Shown here: in pieces, positions 27,399-36,336 of the stretch
Layout of the letters: every line of letters starts with the position of its first letter
How positions within the stretch are numbered: position 1 is the first letter of the stretch
Assembly (NCBI GenBank): GCA_026129545.1
Contig: JAHCHX010000001.1
Location: 247,501-311,500, forward strand
Length of the DNA: 64,000 bases
From: Saprospiraceae bacterium
Lineage (GTDB): Bacteria > Bacteroidota > Bacteroidia > Chitinophagales > Saprospiraceae
Reading direction: 5' to 3'
Translations under genes and position numbers: made by a program
The notes under the pieces: generated by a model
The model's database searches: none
Seen by the model: only the letters and a program-made list of their open reading frames with translations
What the model was told of the DNA's origin: nothing

Positions 27399-28016
27399 AT
27401 GGCTTTTACTCTGCCCGAACTCCCCTACGCTTTTAACGCGCTCGAACCTCATGTGGATGCCCGCACCATGGAAATCCACCACGGCAAGCACCACGCCGCT
27501 TACGTCAACAACCTGAACGCGGCCATTCAAGGCACCGAACACGAAGGCAAGACCTTGGAAGAATTGCTTGCCAACGTCAGCAGACTCTCGCCCGCCGTGC
27601 GCAACAATGGCGGCGGCCATTGGAACCACACCATGTTCTGGGAAATAATGGCTCCCAATGCAGGAGGAGAGCCAACAGGCGACTTGGCATCCAAAATAAA
27701 CAAGAATTTCGGCTCCTTTGAAGAGTTCAAAAAACAGTTTGCGCAAGCAGGCGCCACACGTTTTGGCTCCGGCTGGGCGTGGCTCTGTGTGGATGCCGAC
27801 GACAATCTTTTCATCACCAGCACGCCCAACCAAGACAACCCCCTCATGGATGTGGCTGAAAAAAAAGGCCGCCCCATCCTCGGCCTCGACGTGTGGGAAC
27901 ACGCTTATTATCTCCACTACCAAAATCGCCGCCCCGACTACATCACCGCTTGGTGGAATGTGGTGAATTGGGAAGAGGTCGGTCGCCGCTATCGCAGCGC
28001 CGTGCGCACCAATTGA
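27399..28016 (+). CDS. Superoxide dismutase, Fe/Mn type
   Basis: A 205-residue cytosolic enzyme that dismutates superoxide. Metal ligands are H27 (MEIHHGKHH), H77 ([11 protein letters not shown]), D164 and H168 ([11 protein letters not shown]). The GGGHWNH context and DVWEHAYY are standard for the family. Mn is slightly favoured by the GGGH context, but Fe, Mn or cambialistic use cannot be settled by eye. The start at 27399 ([12 protein letters not shown]) is the usual one; the frame is open to 27255 but that part overlaps the MITE. No signal peptide. Confidence 0.95.
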   Translation: MAFTLPELPYAFNALEPHVDARTMEIHHGKHHAAYVNNLNAAIQGTEHEGKTLEELLANVSRLSPAVRNNGGGHWNHTMFWEIMAPNAGGEPTGDLASKINKNFGSFEEFKKQFAQAGATRFGSGWAWLCVDADDNLFITSTPNQDNPLMDVAEKKGRPILGLDVWEHAYYLHYQNRRPDYITAWWNVVNWEEVGRRYRSAVRTN

Positions 28017-28096
28017 GGGGAGTGAGATTGGTGAGAAGTAGTTGATGGGGGGGGCGCAGTCCCGAATATCTGCCGCAGAATCCTTTCACAAAAAAT

Positions 28097-28147
28097 CCGC
28101 CCGGTCTCGCAGCTGCGAGCCGGGCGGTCGTGTTTGTGTTTGTTTTG
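28097..28147 (+). terminator. Terminator of the superoxide dismutase gene
   Basis: CCGCCCGG (28097-28104) pairs with CCGGGCGG (28120-28127), with the inner palindrome CTCGCAGCTGCGAG. TCGTGTTTGTGTTTGTTTTG follows. It sits about 80 bp past the stop. Confidence 0.75.
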
Positions 28148-28232
28148 TCCCCAATGATGAGACCGTTGGCCCAATATACTCGAGAATAACTCGATTTTCG
28201 GAGATTAAACACACCACGATTTGACTTTTGAT

Positions 28233-28290
28233 GCCAAGGCACAATGGTTTAACAACCTATTTCTTCGAGTCTTTGCGCCTTCGTGGCGGC
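28233..28290. repeat. Degenerate intergenic palindrome
   Basis: GCCAAGGCACAATGG is followed about 30 nt later by CTTTGCGCCTTCGTGGCGG. This is a worn copy of the family at 26105 and 32961. It lies in the 328-bp gap between the sod and folE stops, which otherwise holds only the terminator. Confidence 0.45.
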
Positions 28291-28344
28291 TTTGCTGTTT
28301 CGTCGTTCGTGGTTGGCCCTCCTCGTCAACCATCTCAACCCCTC

Positions 28345-29040
28345 TCACTCGGGCATCTTCGAGTACACCGCCTGTAAAAATTCGTGTTTGGTCGTGTCGC
28401 TCAAAAATTTGCCAGCATATTCGGCGGTGATGGTACTTGCGCCGTGGTGCTCCACCCCTCGCGCCTGCACACACAGGTGCCGCGCATCAATATAAACAGC
28501 CACGTCGTCCGTTTTGAGCACCCGCTTCAGCTCCTCCGCGATTTGCATGGTGAGGCGCTCCTGCACTTGGGGGCGGCGGGCGTAGAACTCCACGATACGG
28601 TTGAGTTTGGACAGACCCACCACACGCCCGTTGGGAATGTAAGCGACATGCGCCACGCCAAGAATCGGCTGGAAGTGATGTTCGCAAGTGCTTTGCAGCG
28701 GGATGTTGCGCTCCACCACGAGGCGGCGATACTGATACTTGTTTTCGAAGGTGGTGATGTCGGGTTTGTTGGCGGGGTTAAGCCCCCTGAAAATTTCGTT
28801 CACATACATTTTTGCCACCCTGCGCGGAGTGCCTCGCAGACTGTCGTCGCGCAGGTCAAGCCCCAGAATATCCATGATTTCGGCGAAATGGTCGGATATG
28901 CGTTCGATTTTTTCGGCGTCGCTCATCACTGCGGCGCGTGGTTTCATCGGGGTGTCAGAAGCGGTCGAGATGTGCAAGTCTCCCAAGTCATCCGAGTCGG
29001 CAAGGCCCTCTATGTGGCCGTTGAGCAAGAAGTCAGACAT
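28345..29040 (-). CDS. folE: GTP cyclohydrolase I
   Basis: A 231-residue enzyme that converts GTP to 7,8-dihydroneopterin triphosphate, the entry step to tetrahydrofolate and pterins. The zinc ligands lie in STCEHHFQP and ARHLCVQARGVEH. RNIPLQSTCEHH, GLSKLNRIVEFYARRPQVQERL and DTTKHEFLQ are diagnostic. The first about 40 residues are variable, as usual. It is monocistronic by appearance. Confidence 0.96.
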   Translation of the reverse strand: MSDFLLNGHIEGLADSDDLGDLHISTASDTPMKPRAAVMSDAEKIERISDHFAEIMDILGLDLRDDSLRGTPRRVAKMYVNEIFRGLNPANKPDITTFENKYQYRRLVVERNIPLQSTCEHHFQPILGVAHVAYIPNGRVVGLSKLNRIVEFYARRPQVQERLTMQIAEELKRVLKTDDVAVYIDARHLCVQARGVEHHGASTITAEYAGKFLSDTTKHEFLQAVYSKMPE

Positions 29041-29106
29041 TAAAATGTAGCTAGTTGTGAAAATTAAAAAAAGCAGATTGTGAGTGCCTTTGGAAGGGGA
29101 TGAAGT

Positions 29107-29192
29107 ATTTCAAATTGTCGCTTTCGTACGCCGGAACACTGTGCTGGCATAAATAGGGACAGCGTTCCGATTTACTCACTAAAATTTAAAAA
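29107..29192 (+). mobile_element. MITE-like element, copy B (right end decayed)
   Basis: It begins ATTTCAAATTGTCGCTTTCG and continues with CGCCGGAACACTGTGCTGGC and GACAGCGTTCCGATTTACT, aligning with copy C at 34025. The right terminal repeat has decayed to AAAATTTAAAA. It lies in the 363-bp spacer between folE and the DUF4397 gene, which otherwise shows only AT-rich leader sequence. Confidence 0.65.
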
Positions 29193-29403
29193 AACACTCT
29201 TCTGTGGGCGTGTTTGTTTTGAAAACAGATGACCCACATTAACAGCAAATCCCGCAAACTGTTTAATCTTTTTATGCTATTCTAAAAATTGAGTTAAACA
29301 AAATATGCCTAAAAGCGACATTTTGCGAAAAGCAACACAACCAGCCGGAGGAGCAGATGTTAAGACAGCATCCTGCTTATCCGTTCATTAAAAAACAAAA
29401 AAG

Positions 29404-31722
29404 ATGCAAAAAACAATCACTACCCTACTGTTCGTCGCGCTGACTTTATTCGGCCTATCCGCCCAAACCGCCCGCGTTCAAATCATCCACAATTCACCAA
29501 CGCCTACGGTGGACATCTATGCTGGTCCCGACAAACTGCTCGACAATTTTGCTTTCCGTACTGCCACGCCTTTCATTGATGTGCCTGCTGGAGTGACCAT
29601 TCCAATTGGCGTGGCGCTTGGCAACAGCGCTTCCGCTGCCGATGCACTCGCCACCTTCCCCGTGCAATTCGATGCTGGAAAAACGTACGTCGTGGTCGCC
29701 ACAGGCATTGTGGGCGGCAACCCCGGCTTCGAGTTGAAAGCCTTTGACTTGGGGCTGGAAAACACGGTGGAGCCGGACAATGTCGGCATCCTTTTCTTCC
29801 ACGGCTCACCCAACGCGCCCACAGTGGACGTGCTGACAGGCGGTGCGCCAATCATCAACGACGCTTCCTATGGCGACTTCCAAGGCTATTTGGAAGTGCC
29901 TGCCGCTTCTTACGACTTGGACATCACACCCGGCAACGACAATAGCGTGGTGGTTGCTTCCTATCGCGCAGACTTGTCTTTCTGGAAAGGCCGCACCGCC
30001 GTGATTTTTGCCAGCGGCTTCCTCGGCGACATCCAACCTGCCTTCGAGCCCTGGGTGGCGCTCAGCACGGGTGGCACTTTCCCGCTTCAGACTTTGACTT
30101 CTCCACCGCCGCCCACCCCGACGGGCGCTCGCTTGCAGGTGATTCACAACAGCCCTACCCCGACGGTGGATGTGTACGCCAACAATGACTTGTTGCTCGA
30201 CAATTTTGTGTATCGCACGGCCACGCCTTTTATTGATGTGCCCGCTGGTGTGCAAATCAACATCGGCATCGCGCTCGCCAACAGCACTTCCGCTTCCGAT
30301 GCGCTGGCGGTTTTCCCGGTGACGCTTGAACAAGGCAAAACTTATGTGGCCATCGCTACGGGCATCGTGGGCGGCAACCCGGGCTTCGACATCAAGATTT
30401 TCGATGCCGCCATCGAAACCACTGTCGAGCCAGACAATGTCGGCATTCTATTCTTCCACGGCTCGCCCGACGCGCCGACGGTGGACGTGCTGACGGGCGG
30501 TACGCCAATCATCAACGACGCTTCTTATGGCGACTTCCAAGGCTATCTGGAAGTGCCTTCCGCTTCTTACGACTTGGACATCACACCCGGCAACGATAAT
30601 AGCGTGGTGGTCGCTTCCTACCGTGCAGACTTGTCGTTCTGGAAAGGCCGCACGGCGGTGATTTTTGCCAGCGGCTTCCTCGGCGGTGGAAGCCCAAGCT
30701 TCGAGCCCTGGGTGGCATTGAGCACGGGTGGCACATTCCCGCTTCAGACTTTGACCGCCCCGCCGCCGCCCGCCCCGACGGGTGCTCGCTTGCAGGTGAT
30801 TCACAACAGCCCCACCCCGACGGTGGATGTGTACGCCAACAATGACTTGCTGCTTGACAATTTTGTGTATCGCACGGCCACGCCTTTTATTGATGTGCCT
30901 GCTGGTGTGCAAATCAACATCGGCATCGCACTTGCCAACAGCACTTCCGCTTCCGATGCGCTGGCGGTTTTCCCGGTGACGCTGGAGCAAGGGAAAACAT
31001 ATGTAGCTATCGCCACGGGCATCGTGGGTGGCAACCCGGGCTTCGACATCAAGATTTTTGATGCTGGCAAGGAACAGACCGCCAATCCCAATGATGTGGG
31101 CATCCTCTTCTTCCATGGCTCGCCCGACGCGCCGACGGTGGACGTGCTGACGGGCGGTGCGCCGATTATCAACGACGCTTCTTACGGCGACTTCCAAGGT
31201 TATCTGGAAGTGCCTGCTGCCAAATATGTGTTGAGCGTGACACCCGGCAACGACAACAACACGGTGGTGGCGAAATACGATGCTGACCTTTCATTCTGGA
31301 AAGGCCGCACGGCGGTGATTTTTGCCAGCGGCTTCCTCGGCGGCGGCAGCCCAAGCTTCGAGCCCTGGGTGGCATTGAGCAACGGCGGCACATTCCCGCT
31401 GCCCGTCAACAATGACTTCACGCCCGGCGACGATGGCATCGCTGCTCGCGGCACTTCGCAGATTTCTCAAATCAGCGCGTTCCCGAACCCGGTCGCTGAC
31501 CGCTTCACGGTGAATCTGATGATGAACAACGAAAGCGACTTGCAAGCTATCGTGGTGGACCGTTTGGGCCGTGTGGTGACGGAGCGCAACTTCGGCCTTT
31601 TGCCCAAAGGATTCAACACGCTTGAATTCAACTTTGGCAACCTCCCAACAGGCAGTTATTTCCTCAACCTGCGCAGCCAAGAAGGTGTGCGGACGTTGAA
31701 ATTCATGGTGGGGCAGCCGTAA
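29404..31722 (+). CDS. DUF4397 triple-repeat secreted protein with T9SS signal
   Basis: A 772-residue surface or secreted protein. Signal peptide 1-20 (ending GLSAQ). Three tandem copies of a 219-residue unit follow, with a period of exactly 657 bp (29470, 30127, 30784). Each unit begins ARxQxIHNSPTPTVDxYA and contains a second related half (GILFFHGSPxAPTVDVLTGG), so about six DUF4397 modules in all. Units 2 and 3 are nearly identical in DNA. The tail is a T9SS sorting domain (FPNPVADRFTV, LPTGSYFLNL). An adhesive or structural role is likely but unproven. The start is preceded by an AT-rich leader and MITE copy B. Confidence 0.9.
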   Translation: MQKTITTLLFVALTLFGLSAQTARVQIIHNSPTPTVDIYAGPDKLLDNFAFRTATPFIDVPAGVTIPIGVALGNSASAADALATFPVQFDAGKTYVVVATGIVGGNPGFELKAFDLGLENTVEPDNVGILFFHGSPNAPTVDVLTGGAPIINDASYGDFQGYLEVPAASYDLDITPGNDNSVVVASYRADLSFWKGRTAVIFASGFLGDIQPAFEPWVALSTGGTFPLQTLTSPPPPTPTGARLQVIHNSPTPTVDVYANNDLLLDNFVYRTATPFIDVPAGVQINIGIALANSTSASDALAVFPVTLEQGKTYVAIATGIVGGNPGFDIKIFDAAIETTVEPDNVGILFFHGSPDAPTVDVLTGGTPIINDASYGDFQGYLEVPSASYDLDITPGNDNSVVVASYRADLSFWKGRTAVIFASGFLGGGSPSFEPWVALSTGGTFPLQTLTAPPPPAPTGARLQVIHNSPTPTVDVYANNDLLLDNFVYRTATPFIDVPAGVQINIGIALANSTSASDALAVFPVTLEQGKTYVAIATGIVGGNPGFDIKIFDAGKEQTANPNDVGILFFHGSPDAPTVDVLTGGAPIINDASYGDFQGYLEVPAAKYVLSVTPGNDNNTVVAKYDADLSFWKGRTAVIFASGFLGGGSPSFEPWVALSNGGTFPLPVNNDFTPGDDGIAARGTSQISQISAFPNPVADRFTVNLMMNNESDLQAIVVDRLGRVVTERNFGLLPKGFNTLEFNFGNLPTGSYFLNLRSQEGVRTLKFMVGQP
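30127..31440 (+). repeat. Near-identical 657-bp tandem gene repeats (units 2 and 3)
   Basis: Unit 2 (30127-30783) and unit 3 (30784-31440) are offset by 657 bp and nearly the same base for base over most of their length, more similar to each other than either is to unit 1 (29470-30126). The pattern points to recent duplication or gene conversion within the DUF4397 gene. Unit 3's last third (from about 31060) drifts. Confidence 0.85.
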
Positions 31723-31750
31723 GCAACTGTTGTCCCATTAGGTTGAATAA

Positions 31751-31789
31751 AAGCACCCCCGTTGCGCTTCCACGGGGGTGCTTTTTTTA
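31751..31789. terminator. Bidirectional terminator, DUF4397 / PA14-OmpA
   Basis: AAGCACCCCCGT (31751-31762) pairs with ACGGGGGTGCTT (31772-31783), followed by TTTTTT. It lies between two convergent genes and may serve both. Confidence 0.88.
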
Positions 31790-31796
31790 GTCGTGT

Positions 31797-32831
31797 TTAT
31801 TGAATGATAAATTCAACCCTCCTGTTTTTTGCGTGAGCCTCAGGGGTACCCTCTGTGGTCAGAGGGCGGGTGCCGCCGTAGCCATTGGCTGTGATTCGTT
31901 CGGGAGCGACACCTTTTTGGGAAAGGTAGGTGGCTACCATCTGGGCCCGCTCTTTTGAGAGTATCATGTTTTTTTCCGCATCACCCACATTGTCGGTGTG
32001 GCCTTCTATGGTGACGCGCAAGGAAGGGTATCTTTGGAGCATGGCGGCCAGATTGTCCAACTCGGCAAATGACCCAGACAGCATGGTGCTTTTTCCTTTC
32101 ACAAACAGGATGTTTTTAGGCGTGTATTTTTTGATGGTATCTGCCTGCGCAGTGGGGGAGGGCGGTGTGGTTGTTTCAGGTTTCGGCTCGGTAGGGGGCG
32201 CTTCTTTCTTGGGCGTGGCGGTTTTGGTCGGTTTGGGCTTGGCAGGGACAGGTTTGGGGGTTGGGGGCGTGGGTTGGGAGGATGGTTTGGCGGAGGGCTG
32301 CTGCGCAACCGTCGAGGGCGTTTGCGAAAAGTATTTTGTAGCGATGGGTTTCAAGTTGTTGCCAAACAAGCCTCCCAACATCGGCTCCTCGCCCGGCATT
32401 TGCCAGAGGAGTTGAATTTCTCCTTCGAAGATGGCATTAAAGTACTCGACTTTCAAATCATATTCCTGTTTGCCCGTCAGGGTGATTGTGCCAGTGAAGT
32501 GTTCGTTGTCGTGCAAATCCCATGCGTCGAGCACCAGTTTGTTGCCTATCCAGACACGCAGCCCATCGTCCACGACGGCCGAGAAGAGGTATTTGCCCGT
32601 TACGGGCGGCGTGATTTTCCCCGTCCAGCGAATGGAGTATTCCGATTGGCCCAGCCCGGGCGCGGGGCTTTTGCCCGTCCAGTCGAAATTGATTTGGGAG
32701 TCTATTCGGGTCAGTACTTTTTTTTGGAAGTTGCGGCCCGTGTAGTATTCGCCTTGCAAACCGGGTTGAGCAGGCGCAATGGGGCAGTGCGACAGTAACG
32801 CCAATGCCCAGAGGATGGTGTTTTGTTTCAT
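31797..32831 (-). CDS. PA14-domain / OmpA-like peptidoglycan-anchored protein
   Basis: A 344-residue exported protein. Signal peptide (ending IAPAQ), a PA14 domain (about 22-150: GLQGEYYTGRNF, DDGLRVWIGNKLVLDAWD), a long Pro/Lys/Thr-rich linker (about 175-245), then an OmpA C-terminal domain (about 250-344: TIEGHTDNVGDAEKN, LSKERAQMVATYL, NRRVEFIIQ) that binds peptidoglycan. PA14 often binds glycans. It likely tethers the outer envelope to the cell wall. The start at 32831 gives a proper signal peptide; upstream codons are not protein-like. Confidence 0.88.
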   Translation of the reverse strand: MKQNTILWALALLSHCPIAPAQPGLQGEYYTGRNFQKKVLTRIDSQINFDWTGKSPAPGLGQSEYSIRWTGKITPPVTGKYLFSAVVDDGLRVWIGNKLVLDAWDLHDNEHFTGTITLTGKQEYDLKVEYFNAIFEGEIQLLWQMPGEEPMLGGLFGNNLKPIATKYFSQTPSTVAQQPSAKPSSQPTPPTPKPVPAKPKPTKTATPKKEAPPTEPKPETTTPPSPTAQADTIKKYTPKNILFVKGKSTMLSGSFAELDNLAAMLQRYPSLRVTIEGHTDNVGDAEKNMILSKERAQMVATYLSQKGVAPERITANGYGGTRPLTTEGTPEAHAKNRRVEFIIQ

Positions 32832-32960
32832 AGCGTGACAGTTGTTTAGCAATTGGACACAAGAACGCTTGCGACCGTTGCATATTGGCAAATACCTTCC
32901 AAGCAAATTGGATGTCGTAGAGTCTGATGCGGTTGATTGATTTACTGAAATTAAAATTTT

Positions 32961-33024
32961 GCACGAAGGCGCTAAGGCACAAAGATTTTTAAATCAATTT
33001 CTTAGAGCCTTTGCGACTTGGTAG
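32961..33024. repeat. Intergenic palindrome of the GCACGAAGGC type
   Basis: GCACGAAGGCGCTAAGGCAC (32961-32980) is answered by CTTAGAGCCTTTGCGACTTG (33001-33020), an imperfect inverted repeat in the divergent spacer. Confidence 0.55.
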
Positions 33025-33102
33025 CGACCCGAGAAACATGGATTACATTGTGCTGCGGCAAAAACGCCCCATATTTGTACCCTGACAAACGCTCATCCAC
33101 TT

Positions 33103-33990
33103 ATGAAAAAATTGATTTTGCTAGGTTGCTTCGCGCTTGCCAGCGTTGGTGTGCAGGCACAATCATTCCCGTGGCTGCAAATCGGCAACGAATGGACGTA
33201 CGACCTGTATCTCGGCTGGAACCCCCTCCATGGGCTACACCGTATAGTCATTGACAAAGAAGTGGTGTTGGACAACGACGTTTCGTGGATGCGTTTCAGG
33301 CGCACCCATGCCCAGGGAGGGAACATCCTATTTTATTACGCCCGACAGGAGGGAGACAAAATTTATACTCGGGATTTGTCGGGACCGAGCATTTGCATTT
33401 ATGATTTCGCCATGCTGCCCGGCGATACGTTGTTTTTCACCCCTTCTTTGGGTTATTACGCCGTTCTTGATACAGGTTCTGCGTTCATAGCAGGGCGCGT
33501 GCGGCGCACACAGACGATACAGTTGTCCAATTGGGGTTATCAAAATCCGCTACTGGTTGTGGAGGGCATCGGGCCAGTCAGCAATCCCCAAGACCCGAAT
33601 AACCAATATGTGTGTTCGTTTTTCTTCCTCAATATGCTTTTTTGCCACGCTGCTGTGGATGGTATGTCGGCCTATTTCAAATGCTTTTCCGATGCAGACG
33701 GCATATACGCCCCCTTCGACGCTTGTTTGGTCAGCACCGACGAGGCCGAGGCTCCCGTCCCGATTCGGGTGTGGCCCAACCCAACAAGCGAACGCCTGTT
33801 TGTGCAGGGCGCTTTTCACGCTTATCAAATGTTTGATGCAGTGGGGCGGCTGGTGCTTAGCCAGAGGGGGGCTGCGGGTGATGTCACCGAAATTCCAACC
33901 ACCCACCTGCCCAATGGTGTTTATTTCCTGCACGGCCAGACGGATGTTGGTGAACACTCACCCGTGTATAAGGTGGTAGTAGCGCATTGA
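33103..33990 (+). CDS. Secreted protein of unknown function with T9SS sorting domain
   Basis: A 295-residue protein. Signal peptide 1-20 (MKKLILLGCFALASVGVQAQ). The body (about 21-215) is beta-rich, aromatic and contains several cysteines (CIYD, YVCSFFF, FCHAA, FKCFSD, DACL); I recognise no named domain. The C-terminus (about 222-295) is a T9SS type-A sorting domain (RVWPNPTSERLFVQG, LPNGVYFLHG). It is divergent from the PA14-OmpA gene. An AT-rich CATATTTG about 30 bp before the ATG, with TTG roughly 20 bp further up, may be its promoter. Confidence 0.8.
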   Translation: MKKLILLGCFALASVGVQAQSFPWLQIGNEWTYDLYLGWNPLHGLHRIVIDKEVVLDNDVSWMRFRRTHAQGGNILFYYARQEGDKIYTRDLSGPSICIYDFAMLPGDTLFFTPSLGYYAVLDTGSAFIAGRVRRTQTIQLSNWGYQNPLLVVEGIGPVSNPQDPNNQYVCSFFFLNMLFCHAAVDGMSAYFKCFSDADGIYAPFDACLVSTDEAEAPVPIRVWPNPTSERLFVQGAFHAYQMFDAVGRLVLSQRGAAGDVTEIPTTHLPNGVYFLHGQTDVGEHSPVYKVVVAH

Positions 33991-34024
33991 TGGTTGGGGA
34001 GGTCGTTTCGTCCACTTTCAGGGG

Positions 34025-34120
34025 GGGCATTTCAAATTGTCGCTTCCGTACGCCGGAACGCTGTCCCGGCATATATCGAAACAGCGTTCCGATTTACTTA
34101 CGGCAATTTGAAATGCGCCC
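34025..34120 (+). mobile_element. MITE-like element, copy C (best preserved)
   Basis: Its ends carry perfect 13-bp terminal inverted repeats, GCATTTCAAATTG (34027-34039) and CAATTTGAAATGC (34104-34116). Inside is a second dyad, CGGAACGCTGT / ACAGCGTTCCG. No coding capacity. Copies A (27206, reversed) and B (29107) align along its length. Confidence 0.8.
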
Positions 34121-34150
34121 TTCCAGGAGAGCGAGGTATTGATGTGTGGG

Positions 34151-34804
34151 CTACTTTCTTTCAACTTGAAAAAATTGCCCCACCAACATTTCAAAGTTCG
34201 GCAGATGTGCTTTGTCCGCTTCGCACCAGCGCGGTTGCCAGCCATTTTTCAAACAAAAATAATCGGCCACGATGTCGGCCTGCTGTTCGTAGTTGAAGTC
34301 GGTCAATGATTTGCCCTGCGACAGCGCCTGCGAAAGGGCTTCGATGCCGCCGTAGTCATAGCCTGCCGCTGTGCGCTGCGCCCACAAGGCGCGGGGGATA
34401 TAGACCGAGCCAAGGCGCTGATACTGCCACACATGCATCAGTTCGTGTATCAAAATGGGGTCGGGGAGTTGGCCCCATGCGTTGACCACATAAAAACCGA
34501 CATAAGCAAAGCGGTATTGGCGGCAGCCGATGTGTGAGCGTTCGTCCACCCGTACTTTTTGATAATCAATGGCATCGCCAAAAACAGAGCGGGCGAGCGC
34601 GATTTCCCTTTCTGTCAAACGGCGGGTGTTGGGTTTGAAAATCCGGTTGAGGAGCATGAGGATATCGGGGAAAAAGAGGAGGTCGGCGAAATAGAACGTC
34701 GTTTCAAAAATGCGCCAAGTCAATGTGTCGGGATAGCTATTAGTTTCCCTGACCCTTTTTTGGGGAAGGGAGCGCAAATGTTGGGCGATTCTTTGAAAAC
34801 GCAT
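34151..34804 (-). CDS. Metallopeptidase-like protein with HExxH, last gene of the export operon
   Basis: A 217-residue protein. A hydrophobic stretch (FYFADLLFFPDILMLL, about 35-50) is followed by LTEREIALARSVFGDAIDY and then ILIHELMHVWQYQ, with the zinc motif HELMH. The combination resembles DUF4157-type (eCIS core) metallopeptidases, but I cannot confirm the family. It starts 14 bp after the TolC-like gene's stop, so it is the fourth cistron of the exporter operon and could process an exported substrate. The start at 34804 is preferred over an in-frame ATG 14 codons up that overlaps the TolC gene. Confidence 0.65.
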   Translation of the reverse strand: MRFQRIAQHLRSLPQKRVRETNSYPDTLTWRIFETTFYFADLLFFPDILMLLNRIFKPNTRRLTEREIALARSVFGDAIDYQKVRVDERSHIGCRQYRFAYVGFYVVNAWGQLPDPILIHELMHVWQYQRLGSVYIPRALWAQRTAAGYDYGGIEALSQALSQGKSLTDFNYEQQADIVADYFCLKNGWQPRWCEADKAHLPNFEMLVGQFFQVERK

Positions 34805-34818
34805 CCTCAAAGGTAAAA

Positions 34819-36336
34819 TCAATTCGCCAAGGTCCCCGCCGACCACTGCAACCCCGCCTCCGCTTTGCGGTATTCGCTCAATAGTTTGAGGAACTTGATT
34901 TGCGCGTCGAGCCAGAGCTGTTCGCGGGTGTTGACGAGAAAGACGGTGCTTTCGCCAAAATTGAATCGTTCGATTTCGGCATCCAACAGGGTGCGGTAGT
35001 TGGTGGTGACGTTGCGATAGAGCGAGATTTGGGCGGCCAGCGTGTTCAATTCGTTGGCGTATTGTTGCACTTTATTTTCGATGTCCTGCCTTTTTTGGCG
35101 CAGCTCGAAATCGGTCTGCGCGATTTTTATTTGAGTCACTTGCAGGTCGCCGCGCGCTTTTCGGTTGAGCAGCGGGTAACTGAAATTGAGTCCCCATTTC
35201 ATGTCCTGACCGAACACTCCGATGCCTTCCGTGCCTGCGGTGGGGAAGAACTGCCAGCCATTGCCAAGCAAATAATAATTGAGGTCGAACACGGGTTTGC
35301 GGTACTCGTTTTTTAGGCGGCGCTCCACGTCGAGGCTGCGGAGTTTGGCATCGTAGAGGCGGAGCGTGGGGTGTTGGATGGTGGCTTGTTGTGCGAGCTC
35401 GAGCAGGCTTTGCGGGGGCAATGGCACGAATTCTCCGGCGAGCAGGGCAGGGGAGGGGGGGATGAGCGCGGTCTCGACGACCTCGTTGTTGGTTTCCCAC
35501 AAAAAGACTTGCAGCGCGAGCAAGGTGTTTTGCACATCCACCTGCGCAAAATTGACATCAAGCAGGCGGTTTTGGAGTTGGATGAAGGTTTCGAGGGTGT
35601 CCATGCCGGAGCGTTCGCCTTGGAGGAAGCTCTCGCGGATGGCGGCGTTGCGCAGCTCGGCTTGGCGGAGCGCCTCGCTGTACACGCGCAGGGTGTTGTC
35701 GGCGGCCACCCAGTTCCAATAGATTTTGGCGGCTTCCAGGAGGAGGTCGTTGAGGGCGGCGGCGCGTTCGGCATCGCCTTGTTGGAGGCCGATGCGGGCC
35801 TGCCGCAAGCCTGCGCGTCGGTCGTCGATGAAAAGTCCTTGGCCCAGCGTCCAGTTGAAGCCAAAGTTGGCTTGACCGTTGGAGGGCAGGTTGGCTTCGG
35901 GGTTGAGGAATTGGCCGGAGGCGTAGTTGTAGGCGCCTTTTAGTTCGAGGCCGAGCCAAGTGGGCCATTTGAGGCCGGCCTCTGTGTGTTGGAAGTATTG
36001 CTTGTCGTTGAAGTTTTTGGCAGTGAGGTCGGTGTAGGCTTTGGGGTCGAAGCCTCCTTTGGCACGCAGCAGGGCGGCCTCGGCTTGGTCGCGGTACAGA
36101 TTTGCCTGTTTGGCTAAGGGATGGTTTTCGAGGACTTGGCGGCGAAAGGTGGGCCAATCGAGATTTTGGGATTTTGCATTGGAAAGAAAGAACGTCAGAT
36201 AAAATAGCGCCAGCAAACCATTGCGGGATATCACGCCAGACCCTTTTTTTTCGGATAAACGAATCGCGAAAAGTGTCGCGATGCACGCTTTTCTCTCCCT
36301 CTTTGGAAAATTTTTGACAGATGAGGTGCTTTTCAT
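34819..36336 (-). CDS. TolC-family outer-membrane efflux/export channel
   Basis: A 505-residue TolC-like protein with two outer-membrane-factor repeats and long helices (LARAKGGFD region, ALNDLLLEAAKIYWNWVAADN, RESFLQGERSGMDTLETF). It would form the outer-membrane tunnel for the HlyD adaptor and ABC protein encoded just upstream. The ATG overlaps the upstream stop (ATGA), but it leaves a 34-residue charged leader before the signal-like ISRNGLLALFYLTFFLSNA. A GTG at 36234 would give a clean signal peptide and may be the true start. Confidence 0.88.
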   Translation of the reverse strand: MKSTSSVKNFPKRERKACIATLFAIRLSEKKGSGVISRNGLLALFYLTFFLSNAKSQNLDWPTFRRQVLENHPLAKQANLYRDQAEAALLRAKGGFDPKAYTDLTAKNFNDKQYFQHTEAGLKWPTWLGLELKGAYNYASGQFLNPEANLPSNGQANFGFNWTLGQGLFIDDRRAGLRQARIGLQQGDAERAAALNDLLLEAAKIYWNWVAADNTLRVYSEALRQAELRNAAIRESFLQGERSGMDTLETFIQLQNRLLDVNFAQVDVQNTLLALQVFLWETNNEVVETALIPPSPALLAGEFVPLPPQSLLELAQQATIQHPTLRLYDAKLRSLDVERRLKNEYRKPVFDLNYYLLGNGWQFFPTAGTEGIGVFGQDMKWGLNFSYPLLNRKARGDLQVTQIKIAQTDFELRQKRQDIENKVQQYANELNTLAAQISLYRNVTTNYRTLLDAEIERFNFGESTVFLVNTREQLWLDAQIKFLKLLSEYRKAEAGLQWSAGTLAN

